Shown in pieces: positions 46,059 through 55,172 of a stretch of 64,000 nucleotides of DNA (the stretch's first letter is position 1; each line of letters starts with the position of its first letter). The position numbers and the translations under genes were made by a program. The notes beneath the pieces are model-generated. The model ran no database searches, was not told the origin of the DNA, and was given only the letters and a program-made list of their open reading frames with translations. This DNA comes from JASFBA01 sp034433695 (GTDB lineage: Bacteria > Chloroflexota > Chloroflexia > DTKN01): NCBI GenBank assembly GCA_034433695.1, contig DAOUAK010000038.1, positions 1 through 64,000 of the forward strand, given 5' to 3'.

Positions 46059-46559
46059 TTATTGCCCACAATAGGGGCAGACCGTCCAGGTCAGGTCCAT
46101 CAATCGGCCGCAGGACAGACACTTTTTCCGAAGCGGGGTATGGCAATGGGGGCAGAGGATAAAGTCCGGTTCCACCCCCCGCTGGCAGGTGGGACAGAGG
46201 GGACGCTCCTCGATATCCTGCATGATGTATTCTCTCTCCAGGGCACGGGCGTAGCCCTCGGCCAGCGTCTCCCGGGGGCGGAACAGGAGGTAAAGCCAGT
46301 AACCGGGGAGAAAGAGAAGGAGCACCACCAAGGTGGCCAGGAGTTGCGCCGGCAGACTCTCGCTGCGGGCACGGACATCCTGATAGGTCCAGACCACCAG
46401 GCCCAACCACACAACGGCCAGATAAATGCCCAGGACATAGCCAACGATCTCCAGGATGGGCAAAGCCCGGGCCAGGAAAAGTTGGATCTCGGGGGGAAGG
46501 AACGACATTGTCGTCGTTTCGGTAACGGTTTGGGCCAGATGCAAACCCCAGGGTTCCAT
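46059..46559 (-). CDS. zinc-ribbon membrane protein of unknown function
   Basis: A 166-residue protein with two membrane helices (about 35-60 and 73-93, after a short N-terminus) and a cytoplasmic tail with two zinc ribbons: CPTC-x11-CPHC and CLSC-x10-CPYC. ATG 46559 is chosen because AAGGAGG lies upstream; ATG for MSFLPPEIQL is a later alternative. Last gene of the pdxS operon, about 80 bases after the c-di-AMP receptor. No family function is recognised. Confidence 0.7.
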   Translation of the reverse strand: MEPWGLHLAQTVTETTTMSFLPPEIQLFLARALPILEIVGYVLGIYLAVVWLGLVVWTYQDVRARSESLPAQLLATLVVLLLFLPGYWLYLLFRPRETLAEGYARALEREYIMQDIEERPLCPTCQRGVEPDFILCPHCHTPLRKKCLSCGRLMDLTWTVCPYCGQ

Positions 46560-46638
46560 CAAAGAAAGCCTCCTTCGTCCATCGCAAATTCGCACCGAAA
46601 TCGGCGGAAAATCATCCCGGCTTGAAACGGACAACGTT

Positions 46639-46989
46639 CTACCGATCGACGGTATCCAGTTGTCGCCATTCTTCGATCGGCAGGATAAAGACATGGGCGC
46701 CGCCGACCTGCACCTCCACCGGAGCGGGAGGGAAGAGCCCGCCGGTTTCCAGAAGCGGGGAGACCGGGCTCAGGTAACGGGTGCGGGCGTGGCAGTGGGT
46801 CCGAATCACCTCCAGGGCCTTTTCCACGGCCCCTTCGTCCCCGGCCAGGAGGAGGGTATCGTTGGCTTCCATCAGAAAGCCGCCGATGCTGGCCACGTGG
46901 GTGAAGTTGAACCCGGCCTCTCCCAGTGCCCGGCCCAGTTCTTCCAAATCCCGTCGCTGGATAATGGCGATCAGGAGTTTCAAGGCCAC
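46639..46989 (-). CDS. darA: cyclic di-AMP receptor, DarA/PstA (PII-like)
   Basis: A 116-residue PII-like protein: KLLIAIIQRRDLEELGRALG, then FNFTHVASIGGFLMEANDTL, where the SIGGFL loop contributes to ligand binding in DarA, and a short T-loop region. It would report c-di-AMP levels, linked in many bacteria to potassium and osmotic balance; its target here is unknown. GTG 46989 overlaps the end of the AAA/R3H gene by 10 bases, showing coupling. Confidence 0.88.
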   Translation of the reverse strand: MALKLLIAIIQRRDLEELGRALGEAGFNFTHVASIGGFLMEANDTLLLAGDEGAVEKALEVIRTHCHARTRYLSPVSPLLETGGLFPPAPVEVQVGGAHVFILPIEEWRQLDTVDR

Positions 46990-48653
46990 GGTTCCCCCCC
47001 TTCTTCCCGGCGAAAGATGCGCACTCGACGTTTGGGTTCCTGCCCCTGGCTGGCCGAAGCCAGGCGGTAGCGCTCGATCATCTGGTGTTGCAGCCGGCGG
47101 ATGTAGGCGTTCTGGGGTGCCAGTTCCACCTCTTCCCGTTCGCCGCTGAGCACCTGCCGGATGGCCTCCTCGGTCTCCTGCAAGGCCCGGAGAACGTCTC
47201 CTTCGGTGGGGCTGCGGCGTTCGGAGAGTAGGTGCAGGCAGTTCTCCATCTGCACGGCGGTGTTGGCCTTGAGGACATAGATGGGGACGCCGGCCTCCTC
47301 GGCCTCGCGCAACCGGCGGGGAGACTGGCGATAATATCCCTGGAGGGTGATCACGGCCTGGGCCTGGGCCAGTTCATCCACTAGGACGACCGGCATCTGG
47401 AGCAGGCGGGCAGCCCGGGCCAGGCGCTTCCGGTTGACTCCGAACGGGTAGATGCGCAGCGGCGTATCGGGGGTAGGCGAGGGGGATTCTTTTTCCTCCT
47501 TTACGGCCGGCGGATATCCTTCTTTTCGAGGCAAAACCCGACGGCCGGCCTCGGCGTGGCGTCTTTCCAGACCGCCGCCGAAGTAATTCCGCTCGATCCA
47601 GCGTTCGATCTGGCCGTCCTCGCGGCGGTGGCGAATCTCCGCCGGGGCCGGAAAGCCGCGCAGGAGCGAATCGACCACCTCGGCCACGTTGCGATGGACG
47701 GCCACCGTGTCCCAGTCCTGAATCTCCACCACGATGTCAAAGGTCGGCGGGGCCTTGCGTTCCAGGATGGTCTTCTGGGTTCCCCGCCGACGGGCCTCCT
47801 CATCGCCCAGCGTGACCGGCTGGATGCCCCCCAAAAGGTCGGAAAGGGTTGGGTTGAGCATCAGGTTCTCCAGGGTATTGCCGTGGGCCGTGGCCACCAG
47901 TTGCACGCCCCGCTCGGCGATGGTGCGGGCCGCCGCCGCCTCCAGTTCGGTGCCGATCTCGTCAATGATGATGACCTCGGGCATATGGTTTTCCACCGCC
48001 TCGATCATCACCGCGTGCTGACGGTCGGGGCTGGGCACCTGCATCCGGCGGGCCCGGCCGATGGCCGGGTGAGGGATGTCACCGTCGCCGCCGATCTCGT
48101 TGGAGGTATCCACAATGATGACCCGCTTGCGAAAGTCGTCGGCCAGCACGCGGGCCACCTCGCGGAGCATGGTCGTCTTGCCCACTCCCGGTCGGCCCAG
48201 GAGGAGGATGCTCTGTCCCGTCTCGATGAGGTCCTGGATGACGGCGATCGTCCCGTAGACGGCCCGTCCCACCCGGCAGGTCAGGCCGATAATGCGGCCG
48301 TCCCGGCTGCGGATGGCGGAGATGCGGTGCAGGGTCCGGGCGATACCGGCACGGTTGTCGCCGCTGAAGAGGCTGATGCGGGCCAGGACGTAATCCAGGT
48401 CCTCCTGGGTGACCTCCCGTTCGCTCAGGATGACTTCGCGGCCCGGGAAACGGGCCTCCGGCGGCCGGCCCAGGTCCAGCACGATCTCCAGGAGTTCGCT
48501 CAGTTCAGGCTCCCGACGCAGGGGGTCGTGGAGGCGGGGAGGGATGGCCTCTAGAAGGGCATCCAGGTCATCGGTCACCCGTTTCTGAACCACCGGAAGT
48601 TCCGGTGGATCGGAAGGTATCCTTTCTCTTCGAATGGTTACCGGAATCTTCAT
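46980..48653 (-). CDS. SpoIIIAA-like AAA ATPase with C-terminal R3H domain
   Basis: A 557-residue protein. The central secretion-type ATPase domain (about 60-290) has Walker A LLGRPGVGKTTM and Walker B EVIIIDEIG. A charged linker follows (about 330-370), then a domain of about 90 residues, and an R3H single-stranded nucleic-acid-binding domain near the end (QNAYIRRLQHQMIERYRLAS). Relatives (Ycf45 in plastids and cyanobacteria) have no firm function. ATG 48653 overlaps the previous stop and has GGGGA upstream. The upstream open stretch in this frame is non-coding. Confidence 0.85.
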   Translation of the reverse strand: MKIPVTIRRERIPSDPPELPVVQKRVTDDLDALLEAIPPRLHDPLRREPELSELLEIVLDLGRPPEARFPGREVILSEREVTQEDLDYVLARISLFSGDNRAGIARTLHRISAIRSRDGRIIGLTCRVGRAVYGTIAVIQDLIETGQSILLLGRPGVGKTTMLREVARVLADDFRKRVIIVDTSNEIGGDGDIPHPAIGRARRMQVPSPDRQHAVMIEAVENHMPEVIIIDEIGTELEAAAARTIAERGVQLVATAHGNTLENLMLNPTLSDLLGGIQPVTLGDEEARRRGTQKTILERKAPPTFDIVVEIQDWDTVAVHRNVAEVVDSLLRGFPAPAEIRHRREDGQIERWIERNYFGGGLERRHAEAGRRVLPRKEGYPPAVKEEKESPSPTPDTPLRIYPFGVNRKRLARAARLLQMPVVLVDELAQAQAVITLQGYYRQSPRRLREAEEAGVPIYVLKANTAVQMENCLHLLSERRSPTEGDVLRALQETEEAIRQVLSGEREEVELAPQNAYIRRLQHQMIERYRLASASQGQEPKRRVRIFRREEGGEPWP

Positions 48654-49600
48654 ATTTTCCCCAAAGACGGCGTGCTCGGCGCCGTTCCAAGAGGCGCTCC
48701 GGCCCGACGGCCGGGAAGCGCCTGACGTTGTTCGACCCGCACGGCCAGGTTTTTGGCCAGGAGGATTTGTTCGGCATAGAGACGAAAGCCCAGACGGCGG
48801 GCCACTTCCAGAAGTTCGCCCTGGTAAGAGCGCAGGACCAGGTAGACGGGGGGAGAAGCCCGTCGCAACCCCCAGACGAGCACATCTGGAGCACCTTGAC
48901 GAAAGGCCGGCTCCAGAAGCACTTCCAGACGGGTGCCCCCTGTTCCCCGGGCGCAACGCAGGTACGCCCGGACGCGGCCCTGTTCCGGCCAGATCCAGGC
49001 CTCCTCCCCCGGCCCGGCCCGCCAAAAGGCTGGATCGCGGCCCTCCACCTGTTGAACGATGGGGGGAGTCAGGCCGGCATATAGCCCCTGCACCGCTGCC
49101 AGCATGTCGGGCTGGAGGGGTTGGGGTCTCGAGCGCGGGTGGACTTCTGGTCGGCTGCCCTCCTCCCTGAGCAGGATCATCTCCTGGGCAAAGGGGGCAA
49201 ACCCGGCCCGCTGGAAGAGTTCCAGGTACTCCTCCTCCGGCAGACGGGCCAGCAGGCGCACTTGTCCCCGCCGGCCGGCCTCCATCCCCAGGCCGTGCAA
49301 GAGTTCTTCCCAGGCGTCCTCGACCGCCTCCTCGGCGGTCCACAGCCCCAGGTAGCCGACCTCCCAGGCCCCTTTTTGCCGGCCTTCCCGGGCCTGGGCG
49401 CAGGCCAGAACCTTTCCTCCTTCCCGGCAGAGCAGGGTGTACGACGGCTTCCCCAGGTGGAGGCAGGAACTGAGCAGGCCGCGCCAGGGATGGTAGGAAA
49501 AGACCCGATGCTGCACCAGGTCCAGGGATAAGGATACCTGGGGGGGAATGCCCAGCGTCACCAGGTCCAGCAAGGTGGCCGGCCGAATCTGCCGTTCCAT
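48650..49600 (-). CDS. hypothetical protein, possible double GNAT acetyltransferase
   Basis: A 316-residue soluble protein. The order of elements (RPATLLDLVTLG at the start, a central ARLPEEEYLELFQRAGFAPF, and a C-terminal repeat-like SYQGELLEVARRLGFRLYAE) resembles tandem GNAT folds, each ending in the rank-and-file helix before a GF motif. No acetyl-CoA P-loop is clear, so the enzymatic call is tentative. It sits between pdxT (4 bases) and the AAA/R3H gene (ATGA overlap). Confidence 0.55.
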   Translation of the reverse strand: MERQIRPATLLDLVTLGIPPQVSLSLDLVQHRVFSYHPWRGLLSSCLHLGKPSYTLLCREGGKVLACAQAREGRQKGAWEVGYLGLWTAEEAVEDAWEELLHGLGMEAGRRGQVRLLARLPEEEYLELFQRAGFAPFAQEMILLREEGSRPEVHPRSRPQPLQPDMLAAVQGLYAGLTPPIVQQVEGRDPAFWRAGPGEEAWIWPEQGRVRAYLRCARGTGGTRLEVLLEPAFRQGAPDVLVWGLRRASPPVYLVLRSYQGELLEVARRLGFRLYAEQILLAKNLAVRVEQRQALPGRRAGAPLGTAPSTPSLGKI

Positions 49601-49604
49601 CCTC

Positions 49605-50180
49605 CTACCCCGTCATCTCCAGAAAATAGCGGTGAAACCGCTCGTCTTCGGTCAGTTCGGGGTGAAAGGCCGTCCCCAGAAGTCGGCCTTGTTGCACGGC
49701 CACCACCCGTCCGTCCTCCAGGCGGGCCAGGACCTCCACCTCCGCTCCCCACTCCTGCACATAGGGGGCGCGGATGAAGACTCCCCGGAAGGGTGGCGGA
49801 CCCAGCCGTTCCACCTCCAGGTCGGTTTCGAAACTATCCAACTGCCGGCCGAACCCGTTGCGCACCACGACGACATCCAGAAGGCCCAGGAGGGGCTGGT
49901 GGGGAACCCCACCCAGGGCCGCGCGGGCCAGGAGGATCAACCCGGCGCAGGTGCCCCAGATGGGTTTCCCCTCCCGGGCCAGGGAGAGGATGGCTTCGTC
50001 CAGGCGGTAGGCCACCGCCAATTTGCCGATGGTCGTGCTCTCCCCGCCCGGAAGGATCAGGCCGTCCAGCCCCTCCAGGTGCTCCGGCAAACGGACTTCC
50101 CGGGTCTCTACCCCGATGCGGCGGAGCATGGCGATATGCTCCTGAAAATCTCCCTGAAGGGCCAGGACACCGATTCGCAT
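49605..50180 (-). CDS. pdxT: pyridoxal 5'-phosphate synthase glutaminase subunit
   Basis: A 191-residue class I glutamine amidotransferase that feeds ammonia to PdxS. The opening is IGVLALQGDFQEH. The oxyanion region is LPGGEST, the nucleophile is Cys78 in WGTCAGL, and the His-Glu pair is in FHPELTED. GGAGG precedes the ATG. It follows pdxS by 21 bases. Confidence 0.96.
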   Translation of the reverse strand: MRIGVLALQGDFQEHIAMLRRIGVETREVRLPEHLEGLDGLILPGGESTTIGKLAVAYRLDEAILSLAREGKPIWGTCAGLILLARAALGGVPHQPLLGLLDVVVVRNGFGRQLDSFETDLEVERLGPPPFRGVFIRAPYVQEWGAEVEVLARLEDGRVVAVQQGRLLGTAFHPELTEDERFHRYFLEMTG

Positions 50181-50201
50181 ACCTTGCCTCCGTGCCGGCT
50201 T

Positions 50202-51089
50202 CTACCATCCCCGGCCGGCCAGCCGCTCCGTGGCCGGAATGGCGGCGATCTCCAGGCCGGGCATGGCCTCGCCCAAGCCCCGGGAGACCTCGGCGATGAT
50301 GGCCGGGTCGCGGAAGTGGGTGGTGGCGGCGACTATGGCTTTGGCCCGGCGGAAGGGGTCGCTGCTCTTGAAGATGCCGGAGCCCACAAAGACGCCGTCC
50401 ATGCCCAGTTGCATCATCAGGGCCGCGTCGGCCGGCGTGGCGATACCGCCGGCGGCGAAGTTGACCACGGGCAGCCGGCCGGTGCGGGCCACTTCCACCA
50501 CGAGTTCGTAAGGCGCGCCCATCTCCTTGGCGGCGTGCATCAGTTCCTCCGGGGCCATGCTTTGCAGCCGGCGAATTTCCCCCAGCACGGCCCGGGCATG
50601 GCGCACCGCCTCGACGATGTTGCCGGTGCCGGCCTCACCCTTGGTGCGAATCATGGCTGCCCCCTCGGCAATCCGGCGCAACGCCTCCCCCAGGTTGCGG
50701 CAACCGCAGACAAAGGGCACCCGGAAGGCGTGTTTGTCAATGTGATGCTCTTCGTCGGCGGGGGTGAGGACCTCGCTTTCATCAATGTAATCCACCCCCA
50801 GCGCCTCCAGCACCTGGGCCTCGACAAAGTGACCGATGCGGCATTTGGCCATCACCGGGATGCTGACGGCATCCATGATCTTCAGGATGAGTTCGGGGTC
50901 GCTCATCCGGGCCACGCCCCCGTGGGCGCGGATATCGGCCGGCACCCGCTCCAGGGCCATGACCGCCACCGCACCGGCCTCCTCGGCGATTCGGGCGTGT
51001 TCCGGCGTGACCACGTCCATAATCACGCCCCCCTTGAGCATCTGGGCCAGCCCGACCTTGGTCCTCCAGGTAGATTTTTCCATCATCAT
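50202..51089 (-). CDS. pdxS: pyridoxal 5'-phosphate synthase lyase subunit
   Basis: A 295-residue (beta/alpha)8 enzyme that builds PLP from ribose 5-phosphate, glyceraldehyde 3-phosphate and ammonia. The catalytic lysines are Lys82 (VMAKCRIGH) and Lys150 (IRTKGEAGTG); GGVARMSDP and NFAAGGIATPADAALMM are typical. Three ATG codons stand in a row; GAGGAGGTGA sits so close that the second or third is probably used. First gene of the minus-strand operon, with its own promoter. Supplies cofactor for nearby PLP enzymes such as SufS and CysK. Confidence 0.97.
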   Translation of the reverse strand: MMMEKSTWRTKVGLAQMLKGGVIMDVVTPEHARIAEEAGAVAVMALERVPADIRAHGGVARMSDPELILKIMDAVSIPVMAKCRIGHFVEAQVLEALGVDYIDESEVLTPADEEHHIDKHAFRVPFVCGCRNLGEALRRIAEGAAMIRTKGEAGTGNIVEAVRHARAVLGEIRRLQSMAPEELMHAAKEMGAPYELVVEVARTGRLPVVNFAAGGIATPADAALMMQLGMDGVFVGSGIFKSSDPFRRAKAIVAATTHFRDPAIIAEVSRGLGEAMPGLEIAAIPATERLAGRGW

Positions 51090-51161
51090 TCACCTCCTCG
51101 CGCACCGTTGCGCTTGACCCTGACATCCCTGTCGTGCCGTCCGGCTCTACCGGACATTTCT

Positions 51162-51190
51162 ATTGTACTACACTCCCATCCGACCTGCAA
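51162..51190 (-). promoter_or_regulatory. promoter of the pdxS operon
   Basis: Minus strand TTGCAG (51190-51185), 17 bases, TACAAT (51167-51162). The leader of about 65 bases contains a small hairpin, GTCCGG with CCGGAC. Confidence 0.75.
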
Positions 51191-51195
51191 CTGGC

Positions 51196-51224
51196 TTGCA
51201 TTCTGGCCGGAAATCCCGTATAAT
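51196..51224 (+). promoter_or_regulatory. promoter of the S1-clpC transcript
   Basis: TTGCAT (51196-51201), 17 bases, TATAAT (51219-51224). Its -35 box lies only 5 bases from the -35 box of the divergent pdxS promoter. Confidence 0.8.
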
Positions 51225-51234
51225 AAGAAGTAGC

Positions 51235-51261
51235 AGGACCTTTCCACCCGGAAAGGGTCCT
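51235..51261 (+). promoter_or_regulatory. 5' leader hairpin of the S1 mRNA
   Basis: AGGACCTTTCC (51235-51245) pairs with GGAAAGGGTCCT (51250-51261), leaving one bulged base and a 4-base loop. It begins within about 5 bases of the predicted transcript start. It could protect the 5' end or allow control by S1 itself. Confidence 0.5.
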
Positions 51262-51288
51262 GAATCCGATGACCTTGAGGAGCGGGGT

Positions 51289-52533
51289 ATGGTCGAAAGC
51301 ACCTATACCGAGGGAACTCAACCGACCCAAGAGGGCTGCCGTCCACCGGAAGTTGTTGCCCGTGGAGAAAGTGTGAGCGCCGGAGCCGTTTCCCCCGGGT
51401 CCGGCAGCGAGGAGGCCTGGCTTCGGATGCTGGAAGACCCCAACTATACGTACTCTGCCATGAACTATGGGGATGTCATCGAAGGCACGGTGATGGAGAT
51501 CGGCCGGGACGAAATCCTGGTGGACATCGGGACCAAGTCCGAAGGCGTGGTTCCCAGCCGCGAGTTCCGCAAGGCGGCCCAGGCCGGAGAACTGGAGGGC
51601 TTGAAGGTCGGCTCCCCCGTCCTGGTCTTTGTCCTGCGGGCCGAAGATGAGGAAGGCCGGGCCCTTCTCTCCATCGACCGGGCGCGCCATGAAAAGAGCT
51701 GGCGCTGGCTGGAGGAAATTTACCGGAAGGGCGAGTTGATCGAGGCCACCGTAGACGGCTATAACAAAGGGGGAGTGCTGGTCAACTTGCGCGGCATACG
51801 GGGCTTTGTCCCTATTTCCCAGATCGCCGGGATGGGAAACCGGCGGAACCCTTCCCCGGAGGTGATGGCCCAGATGGTGGGCCAGACCCTCCCGCTGAAG
51901 GTGATCGAACTCAACCGCCGACGCAACCGGCTGGTCCTTTCCCAGCGCCAGGCCCTCCAGGAGCACCGGGAGAGCCGCAAGGAGGAACTGCTGGAAACGC
52001 TGGAGGTGGGCAAAATCTACCACGGCGTGGTCAGCAGCATCTGTAACTTTGGCGTCTTTGTGGACCTGGGTGGCGCCGACGGCCTGGTTCACCTCTCGGA
52101 ACTCTCCTGGAAACGGGTGGATGACCCCGCCGAGGTCGTCCAGGTCGGCCAGGAAGTGGATGTCTACGTCCTGGGGGTGGATCGCGAGCGCAAGCGCATT
52201 GCCCTGAGTATGCGGCGTGCCCAGCCGGAACCTTGGGAAACGATTGCCGAACGGTATCAACTGGGGCAGTTGGTCCAGGGCAAAGTGACTCAACTGGCTT
52301 CTTTCGGGGCCTTTGTCCAGATCGAGGAGGGGATCGAGGGGCTGGTGCACCTTTCCGAACTTTCCGATACCCCGGTGTCCCATCCTCGTGAGGTGGTCCA
52401 GGAGGGGGATGTGGTCACGCTGCGGGTGATCCGGATCGATCCGGCCCACCGCCGCATCGGCCTGAGCCTGCGCCGGGCCCAGCATGATATGGGAGACCAA
52501 GTCGCGGAGACGGGGTCGGAGCAGGCCGGATAG
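51289..52533 (+). CDS. rpsA: ribosomal protein S1-like, four S1 domains
   Basis: A 414-residue RNA-binding protein. After a low-complexity N-terminus (1-45) come four S1 domains: about 60-125 (YGDVIEGTVMEIGRDEILVD), 145-215 (KGELIEATVDGYNKGGVLVN), 240-305 (VGKIYHGVVSSICNFGVFVD) and 325-390 (LGQLVQGKVTQLASFGAFVQ). This resembles the shorter S1 proteins of Gram-positive-type bacteria. ATG 51289 has GAGGAG upstream. Cotranscribed with clpC 39 bases downstream. Confidence 0.85.
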   Translation: MVESTYTEGTQPTQEGCRPPEVVARGESVSAGAVSPGSGSEEAWLRMLEDPNYTYSAMNYGDVIEGTVMEIGRDEILVDIGTKSEGVVPSREFRKAAQAGELEGLKVGSPVLVFVLRAEDEEGRALLSIDRARHEKSWRWLEEIYRKGELIEATVDGYNKGGVLVNLRGIRGFVPISQIAGMGNRRNPSPEVMAQMVGQTLPLKVIELNRRRNRLVLSQRQALQEHRESRKEELLETLEVGKIYHGVVSSICNFGVFVDLGGADGLVHLSELSWKRVDDPAEVVQVGQEVDVYVLGVDRERKRIALSMRRAQPEPWETIAERYQLGQLVQGKVTQLASFGAFVQIEEGIEGLVHLSELSDTPVSHPREVVQEGDVVTLRVIRIDPAHRRIGLSLRRAQHDMGDQVAETGSEQAG

Positions 52534-52572
52534 TTGGGATATGGGCCATCCGGGTTGCCGAGGAGGACGTGA

Positions 52573-55065
52573 ATGGGTAATCCGTTGGACCGATTTACCG
52601 AACGCGCCAGACGGGTGTTGAGCCTGGCCCAGGAGGAGGCCAGCGCCCTCAACCATCGCTATATCGGCACCGAGCACATCCTTTTGGGGCTTATTCGGGA
52701 GGGCGAGGGCACGGCGGCCCGTGTCCTGGCCGAGATGGGAGTGAACGCGGAAAAAGTGCGCGAGGCCATTGAACTCCTGGTAGGCCGGCCGGAACGGACC
52801 TCCTCCCACGAGCGAGAGTTGACGGCCCAGGCCAAAAAGGCGCTGGAGTACGCGATGGAGGAGGCTCGCCGCCTCAGCCACAGTTATATCGGCACGGAGC
52901 ACCTCCTCCTGGGCATCCTCCGCGGGCAGGACAATGTGGCCACCAGCATTCTGGATAACGTCGGAGCCAACCCCAATAAGGTGCGGGAACGCCTCCTCCA
53001 GGTCCTGCAGGAAGTTCCGGCGGCCGTATCGGCCCCGCAGACCCGGCAGAGCAAGACCCCCTACATCGACGCCCTGGGGCTGGACCTGACCGAGGCCGCC
53101 CGGGCCGGCCGGCTGGACCCGGTCATCGGTCGCGAGACCGAGATCGAGCGGGTCATCCAGATCCTCTCCCGCCGAACCAAAAACAACCCGGCGCTGGTGG
53201 GTGACCCCGGCGTGGGCAAGACGGCCATCGTCGAAGGCCTGGCCCAGCGTATTGTGCGCGGCGAGGTGCCCGAACACCTCCTGAACAAGCGCCTCCTGGC
53301 CCTGGACATGGGCGCCGTGGTCGCCGGAACCAAATACCGGGGCCAGTTCGAGGAACGTCTGAAGCGGGTGGTGGACGAAATTCGGGAAACCGGGAGCATC
53401 CTCTTCATCGACGAGTTCCACACCATTATCGGGGCCGGCGGGGCGGAAGGCAGTCTGGACGCGGCCAACATCCTCAAGCCGGCCCTTTCCCGCGGCCAGA
53501 TTCAATGCATCGGGGCTACCACCCTGGATGATTACCGCAAATACATCGAGCGCGATGCCGCCCTGGAACGGCGTTTCCAGCCGGTCTATGTGAACGAACC
53601 CTCGGTGGAAGAAACGATCCATATCCTTCGCGGCATCGCTCCCCGCTACGAGGACTTTCACCAGGTCAAAATCAGCGATGAAGCCTTGATCGCCGCCGCC
53701 CGCCTCTCCGCCCGGTATATCAGCGATCGCCACCTGCCGGATAAGGCCATCGACCTGATGGACGAGGCGGCCGCCCGCGTGCGTATGTACCGGTTGGGCA
53801 CCGCCTCTCCGTTACGCCAGGCCCTCCAGGAACTGGAGACGCTACGCCGGCGCAAGGACGTCGCGGTGGAACAGCAGAATTTCGAGCAGACCATCGCCCT
53901 GCGGGAGGAAGAAAACCGCCTGCTGCCCCGCATCGAGGAACTGCGCCGGGGACAAACGATGGAATCGCGCCCGATGGTTTCGGCCGAGGACATCGCCGAG
54001 GTGGCCTCGATGTGGACAGGTATCCCGATGACCCGTCTGGCCCAGGAGGAGTCGGCCCGTCTGGTGCGCATGGAGGAAGAGTTGCACAAACGCATCGTTG
54101 GCCAGGACGAGGCCATTCAGATCGTCTCTCGGGCCATCCGACGGGCACGGGCCGGCCTGAAAGACCCCCGTCGGCCCATCGGCTCCTTCATCTTCCTCGG
54201 CCCCACCGGCGTGGGCAAGAGTGAATTGGCCCGCGCCCTGGCCGAATTCCTCTTCGGCACCGAGGATGCCCTGATCAAACTCGATATGTCCGAATTTATG
54301 GAGCGCCACACCGCCGCCCGCCTGGTCGGCGCTCCCCCGGGCTACATCGGCTACGGCGAAGGGGGGCAACTCACCGATGCCGTGCGCAACCGCCCCTACA
54401 GCGTGGTCCTCCTGGACGAGATCGAAAAGGCCCACCCCGACGTCTTCAACCTCCTCCTGCAACTGATGGAGGACGGCTGCCTGACCGATGCCAAAGGGTG
54501 CAAGGTGGACTTTCGCAACGTCGTCCTGGTGATGACCTCCAACGTGGCCGCCGAAAAGATTATCCGCGGCTCCACCTGGGGCTTTTCTTCGCGCAGCGAC
54601 CAGAGGGCGACGGAACTGCGCGAGTATGAGGCGATGAAGGAAAAGGTGCTGGCCGAACTGAAGGACCTCTTCCGCCCCGAATTCCTCAACCGCGTGGATG
54701 CCATCGTCGTCTTCCACGCCCTCAACCCCGATCACATCCGCCAGATCGCCCGGTTACAACTGCGTCGGGTGGAGGAACAGTTGCGGGAGGCCGGCTTCAC
54801 CTTGGAAGTCACCGATGCGGCCGTGAACCTGCTGGCCCAGCGCGGCTTTGACAGTGCCTTTGGGGCCCGACCGCTCAAGCGGGTCATCACCAACCTTCTG
54901 GAGGACCCCCTGGCCGAGGCCATCCTGCATGGCCGCTTCCATGCCGGCGATACCATCGTCGTGGATGCCCTGGACGAGCAAATCGTCTTCCGGGCCGCCG
55001 GGGAGCCGGCCCTGGCCCCACCGGAGGACACAGGGGTGGCGCTTCAGGAGGTGAAGACGAATTAG
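52573..55065 (+). CDS. clpC: ATP-dependent Clp protease ATPase subunit ClpC
   Basis: An 830-residue class I Clp/Hsp100 unfoldase. It has two N-terminal Clp repeats (1-145; both contain HSYIGTEHLLLGIL-like motifs), a first AAA domain with GDPGVGKT near residue 211, a middle domain of ClpC size (about 405-455), and a second AAA domain with GPTGVGKS near residue 544. It feeds proteins to ClpP. The usual neighbours ctsR, mcsA and mcsB are absent. GAGGAGG precedes ATG 52573. Confidence 0.95.
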   Translation: MGNPLDRFTERARRVLSLAQEEASALNHRYIGTEHILLGLIREGEGTAARVLAEMGVNAEKVREAIELLVGRPERTSSHERELTAQAKKALEYAMEEARRLSHSYIGTEHLLLGILRGQDNVATSILDNVGANPNKVRERLLQVLQEVPAAVSAPQTRQSKTPYIDALGLDLTEAARAGRLDPVIGRETEIERVIQILSRRTKNNPALVGDPGVGKTAIVEGLAQRIVRGEVPEHLLNKRLLALDMGAVVAGTKYRGQFEERLKRVVDEIRETGSILFIDEFHTIIGAGGAEGSLDAANILKPALSRGQIQCIGATTLDDYRKYIERDAALERRFQPVYVNEPSVEETIHILRGIAPRYEDFHQVKISDEALIAAARLSARYISDRHLPDKAIDLMDEAAARVRMYRLGTASPLRQALQELETLRRRKDVAVEQQNFEQTIALREEENRLLPRIEELRRGQTMESRPMVSAEDIAEVASMWTGIPMTRLAQEESARLVRMEEELHKRIVGQDEAIQIVSRAIRRARAGLKDPRRPIGSFIFLGPTGVGKSELARALAEFLFGTEDALIKLDMSEFMERHTAARLVGAPPGYIGYGEGGQLTDAVRNRPYSVVLLDEIEKAHPDVFNLLLQLMEDGCLTDAKGCKVDFRNVVLVMTSNVAAEKIIRGSTWGFSSRSDQRATELREYEAMKEKVLAELKDLFRPEFLNRVDAIVVFHALNPDHIRQIARLQLRRVEEQLREAGFTLEVTDAAVNLLAQRGFDSAFGARPLKRVITNLLEDPLAEAILHGRFHAGDTIVVDALDEQIVFRAAGEPALAPPEDTGVALQEVKTN

Positions 55066-55155
55066 CCGGTCGGCTATATCATCTCCATGATCCCGCACGA
55101 CCTGGACCTCTACTTCACCCTGTAATGTAGATCACTCGCAATTTTTAAAAGTCGG

Positions 55156-55172
55156 AGTATAATGATTATACT
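55156..55172. promoter_or_regulatory. perfect palindrome overlapping a TATAAT -10 element
   Basis: AGTATAATGATTATACT has perfect 8-base arms around a central G, and the plus-strand TATAAT (55158-55163) lies inside it. A -35 match is poor (around 55135-55141), as expected of a regulated promoter. The stretch 55066-55336 otherwise holds one weak hairpin (55260-55292) and no gene. The palindrome may be an operator for the secreted-protein genes that follow. Confidence 0.5.

Noticed and set aside
55066..55125. Short frame ending MIPHDLDLYFTL after clpC as a gene remnant
   Set aside because: Too short to recognise, without start signal; noted only as possible remnant.
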